Source: JACKAQ01 sp965227145 (lineage in GTDB: Bacteria > Calditrichota > Calditrichia > RBG-13-44-9 > J075). From it: a DNA stretch of 64,000 nt. Location: positions 5,270,001 to 5,334,000 of the forward strand of contig OZ245730.1 in NCBI GenBank assembly GCA_965227145.1. Reading direction: 5' to 3'. Below are positions 34,630 through 44,106 of this stretch, one piece after another. Both the position numbers and the translations under genes were made by a program. Below the pieces are notes generated by a model, which was not told where the DNA came from, did not search any database, and saw only the letters and a list, made by a program, of their open reading frames with translations. Position 1 is the stretch's first letter. The number at the start of each line of letters is the position of its first letter.

Positions 34630-34666
34630 CAAAAGCCCGTAAATCAGTTGCCTGAGTTTACGGGCT
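34630..34666 (-). terminator. Terminator of the LiaF-like/PspC unit
   Basis: On the minus strand, AGCCCGTAAA pairs with TTTACGGGCT (34666-34634) over a 13-base loop and is followed by TTTTG. It sits 31 bases after the LiaF-like stop. Confidence 0.7.
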
Positions 34667-34696
34667 GTATAAAACGGATTCTTTTTTTCGGAAAAA

Positions 34697-35251
34697 TCAG
34701 GGATGGTGTTGCAATTCTTTCGACGAAACCGGACCATTTGTCGAACGCCGCTGGATAATGCTGTTGATGATAAACCCGACGCCTACCAAAATCAGTGCAA
34801 CCGGCCAATAGTCATCAATAATCGTAACAAACAACCGCGTTGAAATATATTCCAGTTCGTAACTTAAAAATATCAACCCGACAAGTAATACGATATTACC
34901 TACAATTAATTTGTTGAGACTGCGGATTGATCCAAAAATGTATGTCGGATAATGCGCCAGACCAAAAGCGATCGTAAATGCGGATAACGTCATCCCACGA
35001 GTGGTGGACAGAATATCCAGTTCGCCGAGCGTATAATACAGCCCGATCAACCCAAGAAATGGGAACACAAACATGCCGCGACGCGGTTTACGCTGCAGAT
35101 TCAGCAAAAATCCGGCGATTCCGAGAAAAAGCAACCCGTAACTGCGCACAGTGTATTTATTGATATCCAGATCAATATAATCGCGCAGCAACAGCACCAC
35201 GCCAATAAGTATCAGAAAAATACCGATAAATGCAGATGTCTTGTTTTTCAT
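34697..35251 (-). CDS. LiaF/DUF5668-like membrane protein
   Basis: A 184-residue inner-membrane protein with about five hydrophobic helices (IGIFLILIGVVLLL, SYGLLFLGIAGFLLNL, FPFLGLIGLYYTL, LIVGNIVLLVGLIFLS, YWPVALILVGVGFIIN). The repeated helix pairs with WPxxLIxxG match the LiaI/LiaF-like transmembrane region family. The start is the ATG at 35251 after GAAGGT. It lies 32 bases downstream of the PspC-domain gene, forming an envelope-stress type pair by analogy with Psp and Lia systems. Confidence 0.72.
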   Translation of the reverse strand: MKNKTSAFIGIFLILIGVVLLLRDYIDLDINKYTVRSYGLLFLGIAGFLLNLQRKPRRGMFVFPFLGLIGLYYTLGELDILSTTRGMTLSAFTIAFGLAHYPTYIFGSIRSLNKLIVGNIVLLVGLIFLSYELEYISTRLFVTIIDDYWPVALILVGVGFIINSIIQRRSTNGPVSSKELQHHP

Positions 35252-35283
35252 TTTGCTTACCTTCTTCTCATATTTTCCCGGTA

Positions 35284-35967
35284 TCAAACGGTTTGTTCGG
35301 TCGATTCTTCTTCCGGAAGTATAAATACCAACGCGAAATAAATCAGCACGCCCAATCCTTTGGAGGCGATACTCAACACCACCCAACCCAGCCGCACGAG
35401 TGTCGGATCGACGTTAAAATGTTTGGCTATTCCGGCGCACACACCGCTGATTTTTTTGTCGCTCCGGGAACGATAGATATCGAACGTGCTTTTTTGCGAT
35501 GTTGAGGCATCGGACGATGCGGCATCCGGGTCCATTTCAGCAATCTCAGTTTGGGATTCTTTTTGCTGATATTGCCGGTAAATCAACGCGGCTCCGGCGG
35601 CGATCAACAGGATTGCCCAAATAGTGGACCACGGTAGATCGATAAATATCAGGTCGAACAAATCCATTTCGCGAAGCAAAATTAACGCGCCAATGCTGAC
35701 AAAAATAATTCCCCACAAAAAGGTTTTGTCGGTTTCCGGGCGCTCGGGGCGTTCCGGTTCTGTTTCGTTCGGGTTTTCGGGAACGATCAGCAGTGCAGCG
35801 ATATACAAAACAAATCCGATGCCGGCGACAAACACGCTGATGACCATCAACAGCCGAATCATATTGCTTTCCAGCCCGGTGTATGTTGCTAATCCACCGC
35901 AAACCCCGCCGATGTATTTATCGGTTTTGGAACGATACAGTTTCTGTGTGTTGTTATTCATTTCCAT
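35284..35967 (-). CDS. Tandem PspC-domain membrane protein
   Basis: A 227-residue protein with two PspC domains. The first spans about residues 9-65 (KLYRSKTDKYIGGVCGGLA, then LYIAALLIVPE), the second about 165-220 (DIYRSRSDKKISGVCAGIA, then IYFALVFILPEE). Between them is a helix pair of the LiaF-like type (TIWAILLIAAGAALIYR). PspC senses envelope stress in the phage-shock response. A duplicated PspC around a LiaF-like core is a compact variant. I chose the ATG at 35967 with GGAG upstream. Confidence 0.85.
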   Translation of the reverse strand: MEMNNNTQKLYRSKTDKYIGGVCGGLATYTGLESNMIRLLMVISVFVAGIGFVLYIAALLIVPENPNETEPERPERPETDKTFLWGIIFVSIGALILLREMDLFDLIFIDLPWSTIWAILLIAAGAALIYRQYQQKESQTEIAEMDPDAASSDASTSQKSTFDIYRSRSDKKISGVCAGIAKHFNVDPTLVRLGWVVLSIASKGLGVLIYFALVFILPEEESTEQTV

Positions 35968-36033
35968 TTTCACTCCTTCATACGGGTTTTTCCCATTTAA
36001 TAACACGTAAAAAACCCGTCAGAGTTTCGCGGT

Positions 36034-36516
36034 TTATGCCGTTGGCGCTTTGATTTCGAGAATTTCATACTTCATAATCCCGGCAGGCACTTTGATATCG
36101 ACAACCTCACCGGCTTTTTTGCCGAGCAAAGCATTGCCAACCGGCGATGTGGTGGAAATTTTTGATTCCCGGAAATCGGATTCTTCCTGCGAAACCAATG
36201 TATATTCCACTGTTTGGTTGCGCTTCAAATCCTTCATCACAACGGTGGTGTAAATAGCAACCTGCTCATTGGTCACTTTGCTCGTATCGACCACTTTGGC
36301 ACGGCGGATGTTTTCTTCCATTTGGGAAATTTTAGATTCCAGCAATCCCATTGCCTCTTTGGCGGCGTGGTACTCCGCGTTTTCTTTAAGGTCGCCAAAG
36401 TCGCGTGCCTCGGATATTTTTTTGGAAATTTCCGGGCGTTTTTCGGCTTTCAGATAGTGTAAATCGGCTTTCAATTTCTCCAATCCTTCTTTGGAGATAT
36501 ACATAAAACTTGACAT
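36034..36516 (-). CDS. greA: Transcription elongation factor GreA
   Basis: Rescues backtracked RNA polymerase by stimulating transcript cleavage. The 160-residue protein has the usual two parts: an amino-terminal coiled coil with the catalytic acidic tip ARDFGDLKENAEYHAAKE (D and E near residues 41-44) and a carboxy-terminal FKBP-like domain with SPVGNALLGKKAGEVV. A GGAGG site precedes the ATG. It is separated from rel by a hairpin. Confidence 0.95.
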   Translation of the reverse strand: MSSFMYISKEGLEKLKADLHYLKAEKRPEISKKISEARDFGDLKENAEYHAAKEAMGLLESKISQMEENIRRAKVVDTSKVTNEQVAIYTTVVMKDLKRNQTVEYTLVSQEESDFRESKISTTSPVGNALLGKKAGEVVDIKVPAGIMKYEILEIKAPTA

Positions 36517-36571
36517 TTGCAGTCCTCCGAATCTTTAACTTCGCTATACATTTATTTCATACTGGCACAAA

Positions 36572-36603
36572 AATAATGAACCGCTTTTACCACAAAAGCG
36601 GTT
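36572..36603 (-). terminator. Terminator of the rel gene
   Basis: On the minus strand, AACCGCTTTT pairs with AAAAGCGGTT (36603-36579), followed by CATTATTTTTG. It lies 26 bases after the rel stop; the T run is interrupted. Confidence 0.6.
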
Positions 36604-36628
36604 AAAATATCCAAATTACTAAAAGGAA

Positions 36629-38863
36629 TTACGAATCTTTTTTGCGTGATGCAGGCTCTATACGTTCAACGCTGATTATACCATTCACCCGGTTGAGCGC
36701 ATTAATCACTCGCGTAAGATGCGGCAGATTTTTGACTTCGAGAATAATTTTGCCGAGCGCAACCTTGTCTTTCGCCCGGATGTCCAAATTTAATATATTG
36801 ATGTTATTTGTTGCAAGTGCCTGTGTAATATCGCGAATTAAATATTTGCGATCCTCACCCAACAGCGACAGTTGCACCCGAAACTCTTCCTCTACTTCCA
36901 CCGTCCAGTTTACCGAAATAGTGCGATCCTTCCGGTCAACCAGATTGAGCATGTTCGGGCAGTTGCGGCGATGGATTGTCACACCCTTGCCACGGGTAAT
37001 GTATCCCAAAATGTCGTCGCCGGGAACCGGCTGGCAACAGCGCCCGAGGTTAATCATAATATTATCCATTCCCTGAACGCGAATGGCAGAATGTTTGCGA
37101 TTCTTTTGCAGAATGCGCTGCAACAGCGATTCTTTTGGCTGATCTTCCACTGGTTTTTCGGATATGGAAGCCATTATTTTTTCGATAGTTAGCTCACCAC
37201 GCCCGACAGCCGCCTTCAGGCTGGGCACGTCTTCGACACCCAATTTTTTGGACGCTTCATCCAGTTTATCATCCTGATGTTTGATTTTGAAGCGCTTAAA
37301 ATATTTGTCAATGATCTCTTCGCCGAGTTTCAGGCTGTGTTCAAACTGGATATCCCGCAAATAGCGCCGCACATGATGCCGCGCTTTGCTGGTTTTTACA
37401 AATGTGAGCCAATCCTGACTGGGACGCTGGTTGGAACTCGTGATAATCTCAACCATCTCACCGCTGTTCAAAGTAGATTTCAACGGCACAATGCGACCGT
37501 TCACCTTTGCGCCGATGCAGTGCATCCCCACATTCGAGTGCACCTGAAATGCAAAATCCACCGGCGTGGAGCCGAGCGGCAGCCGCATCACATCGCCCCG
37601 CGGGGTAAACACAAAAACTTCGTCCTGATACAGGTCAATTTTCAGCGATTCCAGAAAATCCTGTGCATCAACCATTTCTTTTTCTTTATACTGATCCAGC
37701 AACTGGCGAACCCAGTTTAGCTGCTGATCCATCTCATCTTTTTTGCGGTCCGGCATGCCGTCTTTGTATCGCCAGTGTGCGGCAATCCCCATTTCGGCGA
37801 TGTTGTGCATCTCCTGCGTGCGAATCTGAATCTCCACCATATGCCCCTGTTTATCCACCACCGTTGTGTGCAACGATTGGTAGCCGTTTATTTTCGGCAT
37901 TGCGATGTAATCCTTAAATCGTTCATAAACAGGTGTATAGAGGTTGTGAACCAACCCTAGCACATAATAAGATTCTTCCACTTTTGTAACGATAATCCGA
38001 ATCGCCAGCAGATCGTAAATTTCTTCGAACGGCTTATTGCGCACCTTTATTTTTTTATAAATAGAATACAGATGTTTCGGGCGCCCATAAACCGATGCCT
38101 GAATATTGTGCGCAGCAATTTCCGCTTCGATCGGTTTGATGATTTTGCGGATATATGCTTCGCGCTCTTCTTTTTTCTGATTCAGCCGGTTTTTGAGATC
38201 CAGAAACGCGGCGTTGTCCAGATATTTGAATGTTAAATCTTCCAGTTCGCTTTTAACGCGCTGCATCCCGAACCGGTTGGCCAATGGCGCATACACTTCC
38301 CGGGTTTCGATGGCAATGCGATTGCGCTTTTCCGGCGGCATGGCGCCGAGCGTTTTCATATTGTGCAACCGGTCTGCCAGTTTTATCAAAATCACCCGAA
38401 GGTCTTTTGCCATGGATAGCAGCATTTTGCGAAACGTTTCCGCCTGCCGCAGCTCCCGGCTTAGCCCTTTTCTGCCGCTCATTTCGGTAATTTTTGTTAC
38501 GCCATCCACCAGCAAACGGATGGTCGCACCAAATTCTTCTTCAATTTCATCGAGCGTATAAGTTGTATCTTCGGCAACATCGTGCAGCAAACCGGCGGCG
38601 ATGGTTGTGCTGTCCATCCGCATTACTTCCGCCAAAATGGTTGCCACGTTCATGCAATGCAAATAATATGGCTCACCGGATTGGCGCTTCTGTTCCCGGT
38701 GCGCCCAAAGCCCAAAAGCATAGGCTTTGTATAACATTTCTTCGTTGAATTGCGGATTATACTCGCGAACAATTTTGATCAACTGTTCGTACAGCGGATC
38801 GAATTGCCTGCGCAAATCCTGGTACAATTCATTTTGCGTGTCTACCGTATCGAGCACGCTCAT
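36629..38863 (-). CDS. rel: Bifunctional (p)ppGpp synthetase/hydrolase
   Basis: Makes and degrades the stringent alarmone. The 744-residue protein has an HD hydrolase domain with YLHCMNVATIL and LLHDVAEDT, a synthetase domain with YGRPKHLYSIYKKI, the RFKD sequence typical of bifunctional enzymes, INGYQSLHTTVV and VEIQIRT, then a TGS domain (VFTPRGDVMRLPLGSTPVDF), a helical and zinc-finger-like region with CCQPVPGDDILGY, and a carboxy-terminal ACT domain (INILNLDIRAKDK). Hydrolase residues look intact. The start is the ATG at 38863 behind AAGGA. Confidence 0.95.
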   Translation of the reverse strand: MSVLDTVDTQNELYQDLRRQFDPLYEQLIKIVREYNPQFNEEMLYKAYAFGLWAHREQKRQSGEPYYLHCMNVATILAEVMRMDSTTIAAGLLHDVAEDTTYTLDEIEEEFGATIRLLVDGVTKITEMSGRKGLSRELRQAETFRKMLLSMAKDLRVILIKLADRLHNMKTLGAMPPEKRNRIAIETREVYAPLANRFGMQRVKSELEDLTFKYLDNAAFLDLKNRLNQKKEEREAYIRKIIKPIEAEIAAHNIQASVYGRPKHLYSIYKKIKVRNKPFEEIYDLLAIRIIVTKVEESYYVLGLVHNLYTPVYERFKDYIAMPKINGYQSLHTTVVDKQGHMVEIQIRTQEMHNIAEMGIAAHWRYKDGMPDRKKDEMDQQLNWVRQLLDQYKEKEMVDAQDFLESLKIDLYQDEVFVFTPRGDVMRLPLGSTPVDFAFQVHSNVGMHCIGAKVNGRIVPLKSTLNSGEMVEIITSSNQRPSQDWLTFVKTSKARHHVRRYLRDIQFEHSLKLGEEIIDKYFKRFKIKHQDDKLDEASKKLGVEDVPSLKAAVGRGELTIEKIMASISEKPVEDQPKESLLQRILQKNRKHSAIRVQGMDNIMINLGRCCQPVPGDDILGYITRGKGVTIHRRNCPNMLNLVDRKDRTISVNWTVEVEEEFRVQLSLLGEDRKYLIRDITQALATNNINILNLDIRAKDKVALGKIILEVKNLPHLTRVINALNRVNGIISVERIEPASRKKDS

Positions 38864-39247
38864 ACGCAATCCTTGGTAATAAAAAACGCCTAAAATAAAT
38901 TAAACGGCTAATTAGCCGTTTTTGTGTGTACTGCAATCGTTTTCGGAATTTGAATTTGCGGTTTTTCGGGGATTTAAGCCTTCCCAACACCGAAAATTTG
39001 TTTCGCCCGTTACTCCGGATGCGTAAAATAAAACCGCATCATCTATAATATTATGAATAATTTAAGCCACTCATCCAAACGGGAAATTATCAAAGCCACA
39101 AATTTCACTTTGAACTTTTAAATAAAACCCTCAATCGCTAAACTGACATTATGTATTTTTTATCTTAAGTTGAAACTAAGGTTAATTTTTGGGAAACTCA
39201 AGTATATTTTTTCGCAAAAATCAAACCGGATAAAATGGGGAATCTTT
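38864..39247. other. 384-base divergent intergenic region
   Basis: It separates rel (minus) from the M29-like gene (plus) and should hold both promoters, but I see no strong -35/-10 pair. One clean hairpin, AAACGGCT-AATT-AGCCGTTT at 38902-38921, lies about 40 bases upstream of the rel start, with TTT on the plus side. No gene is supported here. Confidence 0.4.
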
Positions 39248-40216
39248 ATGAGCGCATTACACGAAGCCGCCCTGGTTGCCGCGCGCGATTGTTTGGGTGT
39301 TCAAAAAAGCGAAAGCGTTTTGATCGTTACCGATATCAAACGACGCAGTATTGGAATGGCGCTGTTTGAAGTATGCCAGGACATTGCCAAAGAAGTGCTG
39401 CTGATGGAAATGACCCCGCGCCGGGTAAACGGCGAAGAACCGCCGCCGGCAATTACCGAAGCGATGAAAGCAGTAGATGTTTCCATTTGCCCGACCAGCA
39501 CATCGCTGACGCATACCAACGCCCGGCGAACCGCCTGCGCTGCCGGCGGAAGGGTGGGCACAATGCCCGGTATTACCGAAGATATATTGATCCGAACCAT
39601 GAAAGCGGATTACAAATCTGTCGCGAAACGCACCTACAAAGTGGCGGAACTGCTGACAAACGGCAAGATGGCCCGTGTTACCACGCCCGCCGGCACGGAT
39701 ATTTATTTGCCAATCGCCGGAATTAACGGCATCCCATCTACCGGAATGGTGTTGGATAGCGGAAAATTTGGCAACTTGCCCTCCGGCGAAGCTTATCTGA
39801 TGCCCCGCGAAAATGAAGCGGAAGGTGTTTACGTGGTCGATGGCTCATTAGCCGGCATCGGGATGATCACCGGCGAACCGGTGCGCATCACTATCGAAAA
39901 AGGGATGGCGGTAAAAATTGAGGGTGGCGAGCAAGCCCGCGAATTTGCCAAAACGGTTGAATCAGTCGGACCGAAAGCCCGCAATTTGGCGGAGCTGGGT
40001 GTTGGCACTAACGATTCCGCACAGATCAACGGCACTATTCTGGAAGACGAAAAAGTGCTCGGCACGGTTCATCTGGCTTTGGGCAACAATATGTCGATGG
40101 GCGGCACCTGTGATGTCGGGTTTCATGTGGACGGCATTTTACTCAACCCCACGCTCACCATCGACGATGTCGTGATTTTGAAAGACGGCAAAATGGTGAT
40201 CGATCTGGATGCATAA
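39248..40216 (+). CDS. Aminopeptidase-like protein (M29/leucyl aminopeptidase superfamily)
   Basis: A 322-residue cytoplasmic metalloenzyme. It resembles M29 aminopeptidases and the related NicX-type dioxygenases in LTHTNARR near residue 84, AELGVGTN near 257, LGTVHLALGNNMSMGG and FHVDGILLNPTLTID near 297, where metal-binding Glu, His and Asp residues lie. It is shorter than classic M29 enzymes of about 410 residues because the amino-terminal part is reduced. The start is the ATG at 39248 after GGGGAA. Peptidase is the likelier role; the substrate cannot be read. Confidence 0.78.
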   Translation: MSALHEAALVAARDCLGVQKSESVLIVTDIKRRSIGMALFEVCQDIAKEVLLMEMTPRRVNGEEPPPAITEAMKAVDVSICPTSTSLTHTNARRTACAAGGRVGTMPGITEDILIRTMKADYKSVAKRTYKVAELLTNGKMARVTTPAGTDIYLPIAGINGIPSTGMVLDSGKFGNLPSGEAYLMPRENEAEGVYVVDGSLAGIGMITGEPVRITIEKGMAVKIEGGEQAREFAKTVESVGPKARNLAELGVGTNDSAQINGTILEDEKVLGTVHLALGNNMSMGGTCDVGFHVDGILLNPTLTIDDVVILKDGKMVIDLDA

Positions 40217-40243
40217 AAAAAGGGCGAATCAGTTGTTCGCCCC
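40214..40243 (-). terminator. Rho-independent terminator after tex
   Basis: GGGCGAA pairs with TTCGCCC (40222-40242). On the minus strand it is followed by seven T, the correct polarity for the tex transcript. It also overlaps the stop of the M29-like gene and may act weakly on the plus strand. Confidence 0.75.
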
Positions 40244-40289
40244 AAAAAATATTTATTTGATAATTGTTCAATTTGAAATACAAAAGCTT

Positions 40290-40370
40290 GTGTCATTTTG
40301 AGCCGGAGGCGAAGAATCTTAACACCTGAGATTCTTCACTCCACTTCTTTTCGTTCAGAATGAGAACGGG
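40290..40370. repeat. Imperfect inverted repeat of the GTCATTCTGAG type
   Basis: TGTCATTTTGAGCCGGAGGC and GAAGAATCTTAACACC are answered by GAGATTCTTCACTCC and GTTCAGAATGAGAAC, a decayed inverted repeat with about 80-base span. This sequence type is a widespread intergenic element in environmental bacterial genomes. It lies between the tex stop and its terminator. Confidence 0.6.
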
Positions 40371-40392
40371 GTTCATCAGCAGATACCGAATT

Positions 40393-42564
40393 TTAAATTT
40401 TCATCGACAGCTTCACGCGCCCGCGCTGCATGTCCACTTCAATCACTTTTACGCTGACAATATCGCCAACCGCAACCACTTCCATCGGGTTTTTGATGTA
40501 ACGATCCGCCATTTCGCTAACGTGCACCAACCCGTCGCGCTTTACGCCGATATCCACAAATGCGCCAAAGTCCACCACGTTGCGCACCGTGCCTTTCAGC
40601 ACCATGCCTTCGCGCAAATCCTCAATGTTCAGCACATCACTTTTGAAAATCGGTTTGGGCATCTCATCGCGCGGATCGCGACCCGGTTTTTCGAGATCGT
40701 TGAGAATATCTTCCAGCGTCGGTTCGCCAACGCCGATCTTTTCGGCAATTTCTTTCAGACTGCGTTTTTCCCGATGAATAGTGCTTTTTAACGCGCCCCA
40801 CGATTTTCGGTCATTTTCTATCCCGAATAATTTCAACAACTTATGCGTCGCTTCGTAAGATTCCGGGTGAATGCCGGTATTGTCCAGCGGATCTGTCGCA
40901 TCGGGAATTCGCAAAAATCCGGCGGCTTGCTGGAACGCCACATCGCCAACGCCGGATACTTTCTGCAGCTCTACTCGACTGTGAAATTTACCGTTTTTGT
41001 CGCGGAAATTAACGATGCTGGTCGCCGTGCGGCTGGTTAATCCGGAAACGTAGCGAAGCAAACTGGCGGACGCTGTGTTCAAATCCACGCCGACCGCGTT
41101 CACCGCGGATTCCACAACGTTGGTCAACGCGCCATCCAGATTTTTCTGGTTCACATCGTGCTGATACAGCCCCACGCCAATGTGTTTCGGATCGATTTTC
41201 ACCAATTCCGCCAGCGGATCCATCAATCGACGTGCGATGGAAATATTCCCGCGCAAACTGGCTTCGAGATCGGGAAATTCCTCTTTCGCTACTTTCGACG
41301 CGGAATACACCGATGCGCCGGCTTCGTTCACGATGATATACATCAGATCGCGCGCCGGATCACCTTCCTTTATTTCTTTGATCAAATCTGCAGTGAGCGC
41401 CTCTGTTTCGCGGGAGGCGGTGCCGTTTCCGATGGCGATAATCTGCACACCGTATTTGTCCGCCATTCCCCGCAGCACAGCTTTGGATTGAAACACTTGA
41501 TTTTGCGGCGGATGCGGAAAAATTGTTTCACCTTCCAGATATTTGCCGGTTTCATCGATAACGGCAACTTTGCAACCGGTCCGGTATCCGGGATCGATAC
41601 CCATGATAACTTTACCTTTTACAGGCGGTTGCAGCAGCAAATTTTTGAGGTTCGTCGCGAAAATACCGATGGCGTGTTCATCCGAAACTTCCGAAAGTTC
41701 CGAGCGAACTTCGCGCTCAATGGAGGGCGCAATCAACCGTTTGTAGCTATCGGTGAGCGCTGCTTCAATTTCATTTGCAAAAATGGATTTGGGATTTTTG
41801 AGATGCCGCCGGCGAATTTCCTCGAACATCTCCTCTTCCATCACTTCGATGCTCACTTTGAGAATTTTCTCGCGCTCGGCGCGATTGATTGCCAAAATGC
41901 GGTGCGGCGGAATTTTTTTCACCGGTTCGGCGTAATCGTAATACATTTCGTAATCGCTTTGTGCGTCAGGATCTTTGGCTTTGCTGATGAGAATGCCGGC
42001 ATATCGGGTGCGTTCGCGAACGGCTTTGCGCACCTCCGCATCATCGGAAATGGTCTCCGCAATGATGTCTCGGGCACCGGCCAACGCTTCTTCCGGAGAA
42101 TTCACTTCTTTTTCCGCGTCCACAAATTTCGCGGCGAAATCTAAAATATTACCGCTGTTGACATCCTGTTTCAGAATAATTTCCGCCAGCGGCTCCAGCC
42201 CTTTTTCTTTGGCGATGGTTGCGCGGGTGCGTTTTTTGGGACGATACGGCAGGTAGAGGTCTTCCAACTCCTGCATCTTCATGGTTTCGCGGATTTTCGA
42301 TTCCAGCTCCGGCGTCAGTTTGCCCTGTTCGGAAATCGAATGGAGAATGGTGGTTTTACGTTCTTCCAGCATCCGCAAATATTTGATGCGCTCCTCAACC
42401 GCGCGAATTTGCTCTTCGTCCATTTTACCGGTGCGCTCTTTTCTGTATCGCGCGATGAACGGCACCGTATTGCCATCGTCCAGCAATTCTACTGTGTTGG
42501 CAACCTGAATGGCGCGTAAGTTGAGTTCCTGAGCTATTAATCCGTAAAAATCTTTTTCCGACAT
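40393..42564 (-). CDS. tex: Tex-family transcription accessory protein
   Basis: A 723-residue nucleic-acid-binding protein. An amino-terminal helical region with PFIARYRKERTG and EDLYLPYRPKKRTRA is followed by a YqgF-like RNase H fold (VIMGIDPGYRTGCKVAVID), helix-hairpin-helix units (VGVDLNTASASLLRYVSGL, VSGVGDVAFQQAAGFLRI) and a carboxy-terminal S1 domain (GMVLKGTVRNVVDFGAFVDI). I chose the ATG at 42564 with GAGG upstream. Cellular role in RNA metabolism is known only broadly. Monocistronic. Confidence 0.94.
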   Translation of the reverse strand: MSEKDFYGLIAQELNLRAIQVANTVELLDDGNTVPFIARYRKERTGKMDEEQIRAVEERIKYLRMLEERKTTILHSISEQGKLTPELESKIRETMKMQELEDLYLPYRPKKRTRATIAKEKGLEPLAEIILKQDVNSGNILDFAAKFVDAEKEVNSPEEALAGARDIIAETISDDAEVRKAVRERTRYAGILISKAKDPDAQSDYEMYYDYAEPVKKIPPHRILAINRAEREKILKVSIEVMEEEMFEEIRRRHLKNPKSIFANEIEAALTDSYKRLIAPSIEREVRSELSEVSDEHAIGIFATNLKNLLLQPPVKGKVIMGIDPGYRTGCKVAVIDETGKYLEGETIFPHPPQNQVFQSKAVLRGMADKYGVQIIAIGNGTASRETEALTADLIKEIKEGDPARDLMYIIVNEAGASVYSASKVAKEEFPDLEASLRGNISIARRLMDPLAELVKIDPKHIGVGLYQHDVNQKNLDGALTNVVESAVNAVGVDLNTASASLLRYVSGLTSRTATSIVNFRDKNGKFHSRVELQKVSGVGDVAFQQAAGFLRIPDATDPLDNTGIHPESYEATHKLLKLFGIENDRKSWGALKSTIHREKRSLKEIAEKIGVGEPTLEDILNDLEKPGRDPRDEMPKPIFKSDVLNIEDLREGMVLKGTVRNVVDFGAFVDIGVKRDGLVHVSEMADRYIKNPMEVVAVGDIVSVKVIEVDMQRGRVKLSMKI

Positions 42565-42786
42565 GCAGCGAACCTCTTCTTCAATTGTGTTTAACGCTAC
42601 AACGCTTGCCGGCGGCAATCGCAACACCCAAATGGCAGCCGGTAACGATTTCGAATTTTTGATAATCTTGCGGCGAGAATATAACGATAGAGCGGTATAA
42701 ATGGCAAACTGATTTTAATTAAGTGAACAAATATTCACTTAATTTGGAAATTTGAGGATGATTTTGGAGCATTGGCGAGATTTTTT

Positions 42787-43941
42787 TTATTCCTGCATTT
42801 CCGGCAGCGTCGCTTTTTGCAGGTATACTTTAAAGATTGATCCGACGTTCGGTTCGCTTTCGAGCTCAATTTGACCACGCAGCGATGTCACCACTTCTTT
42901 AACCAGCGATAATCCGATACCCATTCCGCCACCCATAAATTCAGCTTTGGATGTTTTATGGTTGATGGTATCCTGCACTTCATAAAAATCGGAAAAAATG
43001 AGGTCCTGTTTTTCATACGGAATGCCGATGCCCGTATCCTGAACAGAAATCACAAAGTGCTCATCTTTCTCTTTTACAGATACGATTACTTTGCCTTCAT
43101 CCGGCGTAAATTTGAGGGCGTTTTGCAACAATTCCTGCAAAATGATGCGAATGCTGGGCGTAGTTCCCATCACAAATTGTTGTTTTTCCGGTATTTGGAC
43201 AGTTAGTGTGATATTGCGGTGTTTGAACAATCCGTTCATATCTTCACGAATTTTTTTGAGAAATTCCTTTAAATCTACAGACTCTTTCCGCCCCTGCCAA
43301 GTGATTTGATTGGCACGGCTGAGGGCATGCATCCGTTCGACGGTGCTGTTTAAATCCAGCGTGGTTCGCCGGATAATTTCGATGGTTTCTGCAATTTCCG
43401 GGTCATCAGATTCCAGAATCATTTCCAGAATTTCCAGATACCCTTTGATAATTGTCAGCGGTGTCCGGATTTCGTGATTGGTGATCGCCAGAAATTTATC
43501 TTTCATTTCGTTCACCGAGCGCAGTTGGGCGTTAATTTCCCGCAACTCTTGATTTTCACTCTCGGCTTTAATTTTCTGATAACATTTTTTGATGGTAAAC
43601 TGCACCTGTTCAAAGTTTACCGGTTTCAGAATAAAATCGGATGCCCCCATTTTCATCGCTTCGATGGCGGTTTCAATGGTGCCGTAACCGGTAACAACGA
43701 TCACTTCCATCATCGGCCAGCGGGATTTTACGCGCTTCAACAGCGCCATGCCATCCATATTGGGCATGTTTAAATCCGTGATCATAATATGGTAATTGTT
43801 TTCGTTGCACAGTTGCAGGGCTTTTTTGCCGTCTTCAGCAATATCTACGGTGTAGCCCCACGCTTGCAGGGCGCTTTTGAATAATGTGAGGATGATTGCC
43901 TCATCATCGACCAACAGCAACCGGATTTGTGATTCGTCCAT
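42787..43941 (-). CDS. Hybrid protein: receiver domain plus histidine kinase
   Basis: A 384-residue soluble signalling protein with REC first and kinase second. REC: LLLVDDEA, phospho-acceptor Asp56 (MITDLNMPNMDG), FILKPV lysine. A coiled coil leads to HisKA with His156 in TNHEIRTPLTIIKGY, then HATPase with N box LQELLQNALKF, G1 DTGIGIPYEKQ and G2 GGGMGIGLSL. There is no membrane segment, so it probably receives phosphate from or is tuned by another kinase. A small DHp-like gene lies 165 bases upstream on the same strand. Confidence 0.93.
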   Translation of the reverse strand: MDESQIRLLLVDDEAIILTLFKSALQAWGYTVDIAEDGKKALQLCNENNYHIMITDLNMPNMDGMALLKRVKSRWPMMEVIVVTGYGTIETAIEAMKMGASDFILKPVNFEQVQFTIKKCYQKIKAESENQELREINAQLRSVNEMKDKFLAITNHEIRTPLTIIKGYLEILEMILESDDPEIAETIEIIRRTTLDLNSTVERMHALSRANQITWQGRKESVDLKEFLKKIREDMNGLFKHRNITLTVQIPEKQQFVMGTTPSIRIILQELLQNALKFTPDEGKVIVSVKEKDEHFVISVQDTGIGIPYEKQDLIFSDFYEVQDTINHKTSKAEFMGGGMGIGLSLVKEVVTSLRGQIELESEPNVGSIFKVYLQKATLPEMQE

Positions 43942-44106
43942 AATTTATTTAATAACGTTAAATTGTTCGCTTAAGCTTCTAAAAATCAATTAGTTGGCAC
44001 ATCACAATATCTAGCGGACATCATTTGTTTTCAAAGAAGCATTGCTTATTTGTGTCGAGTTCTGCCGAAATATTGTTCACAAATTACCGAATAAACCGGT
44101 TTCAGT

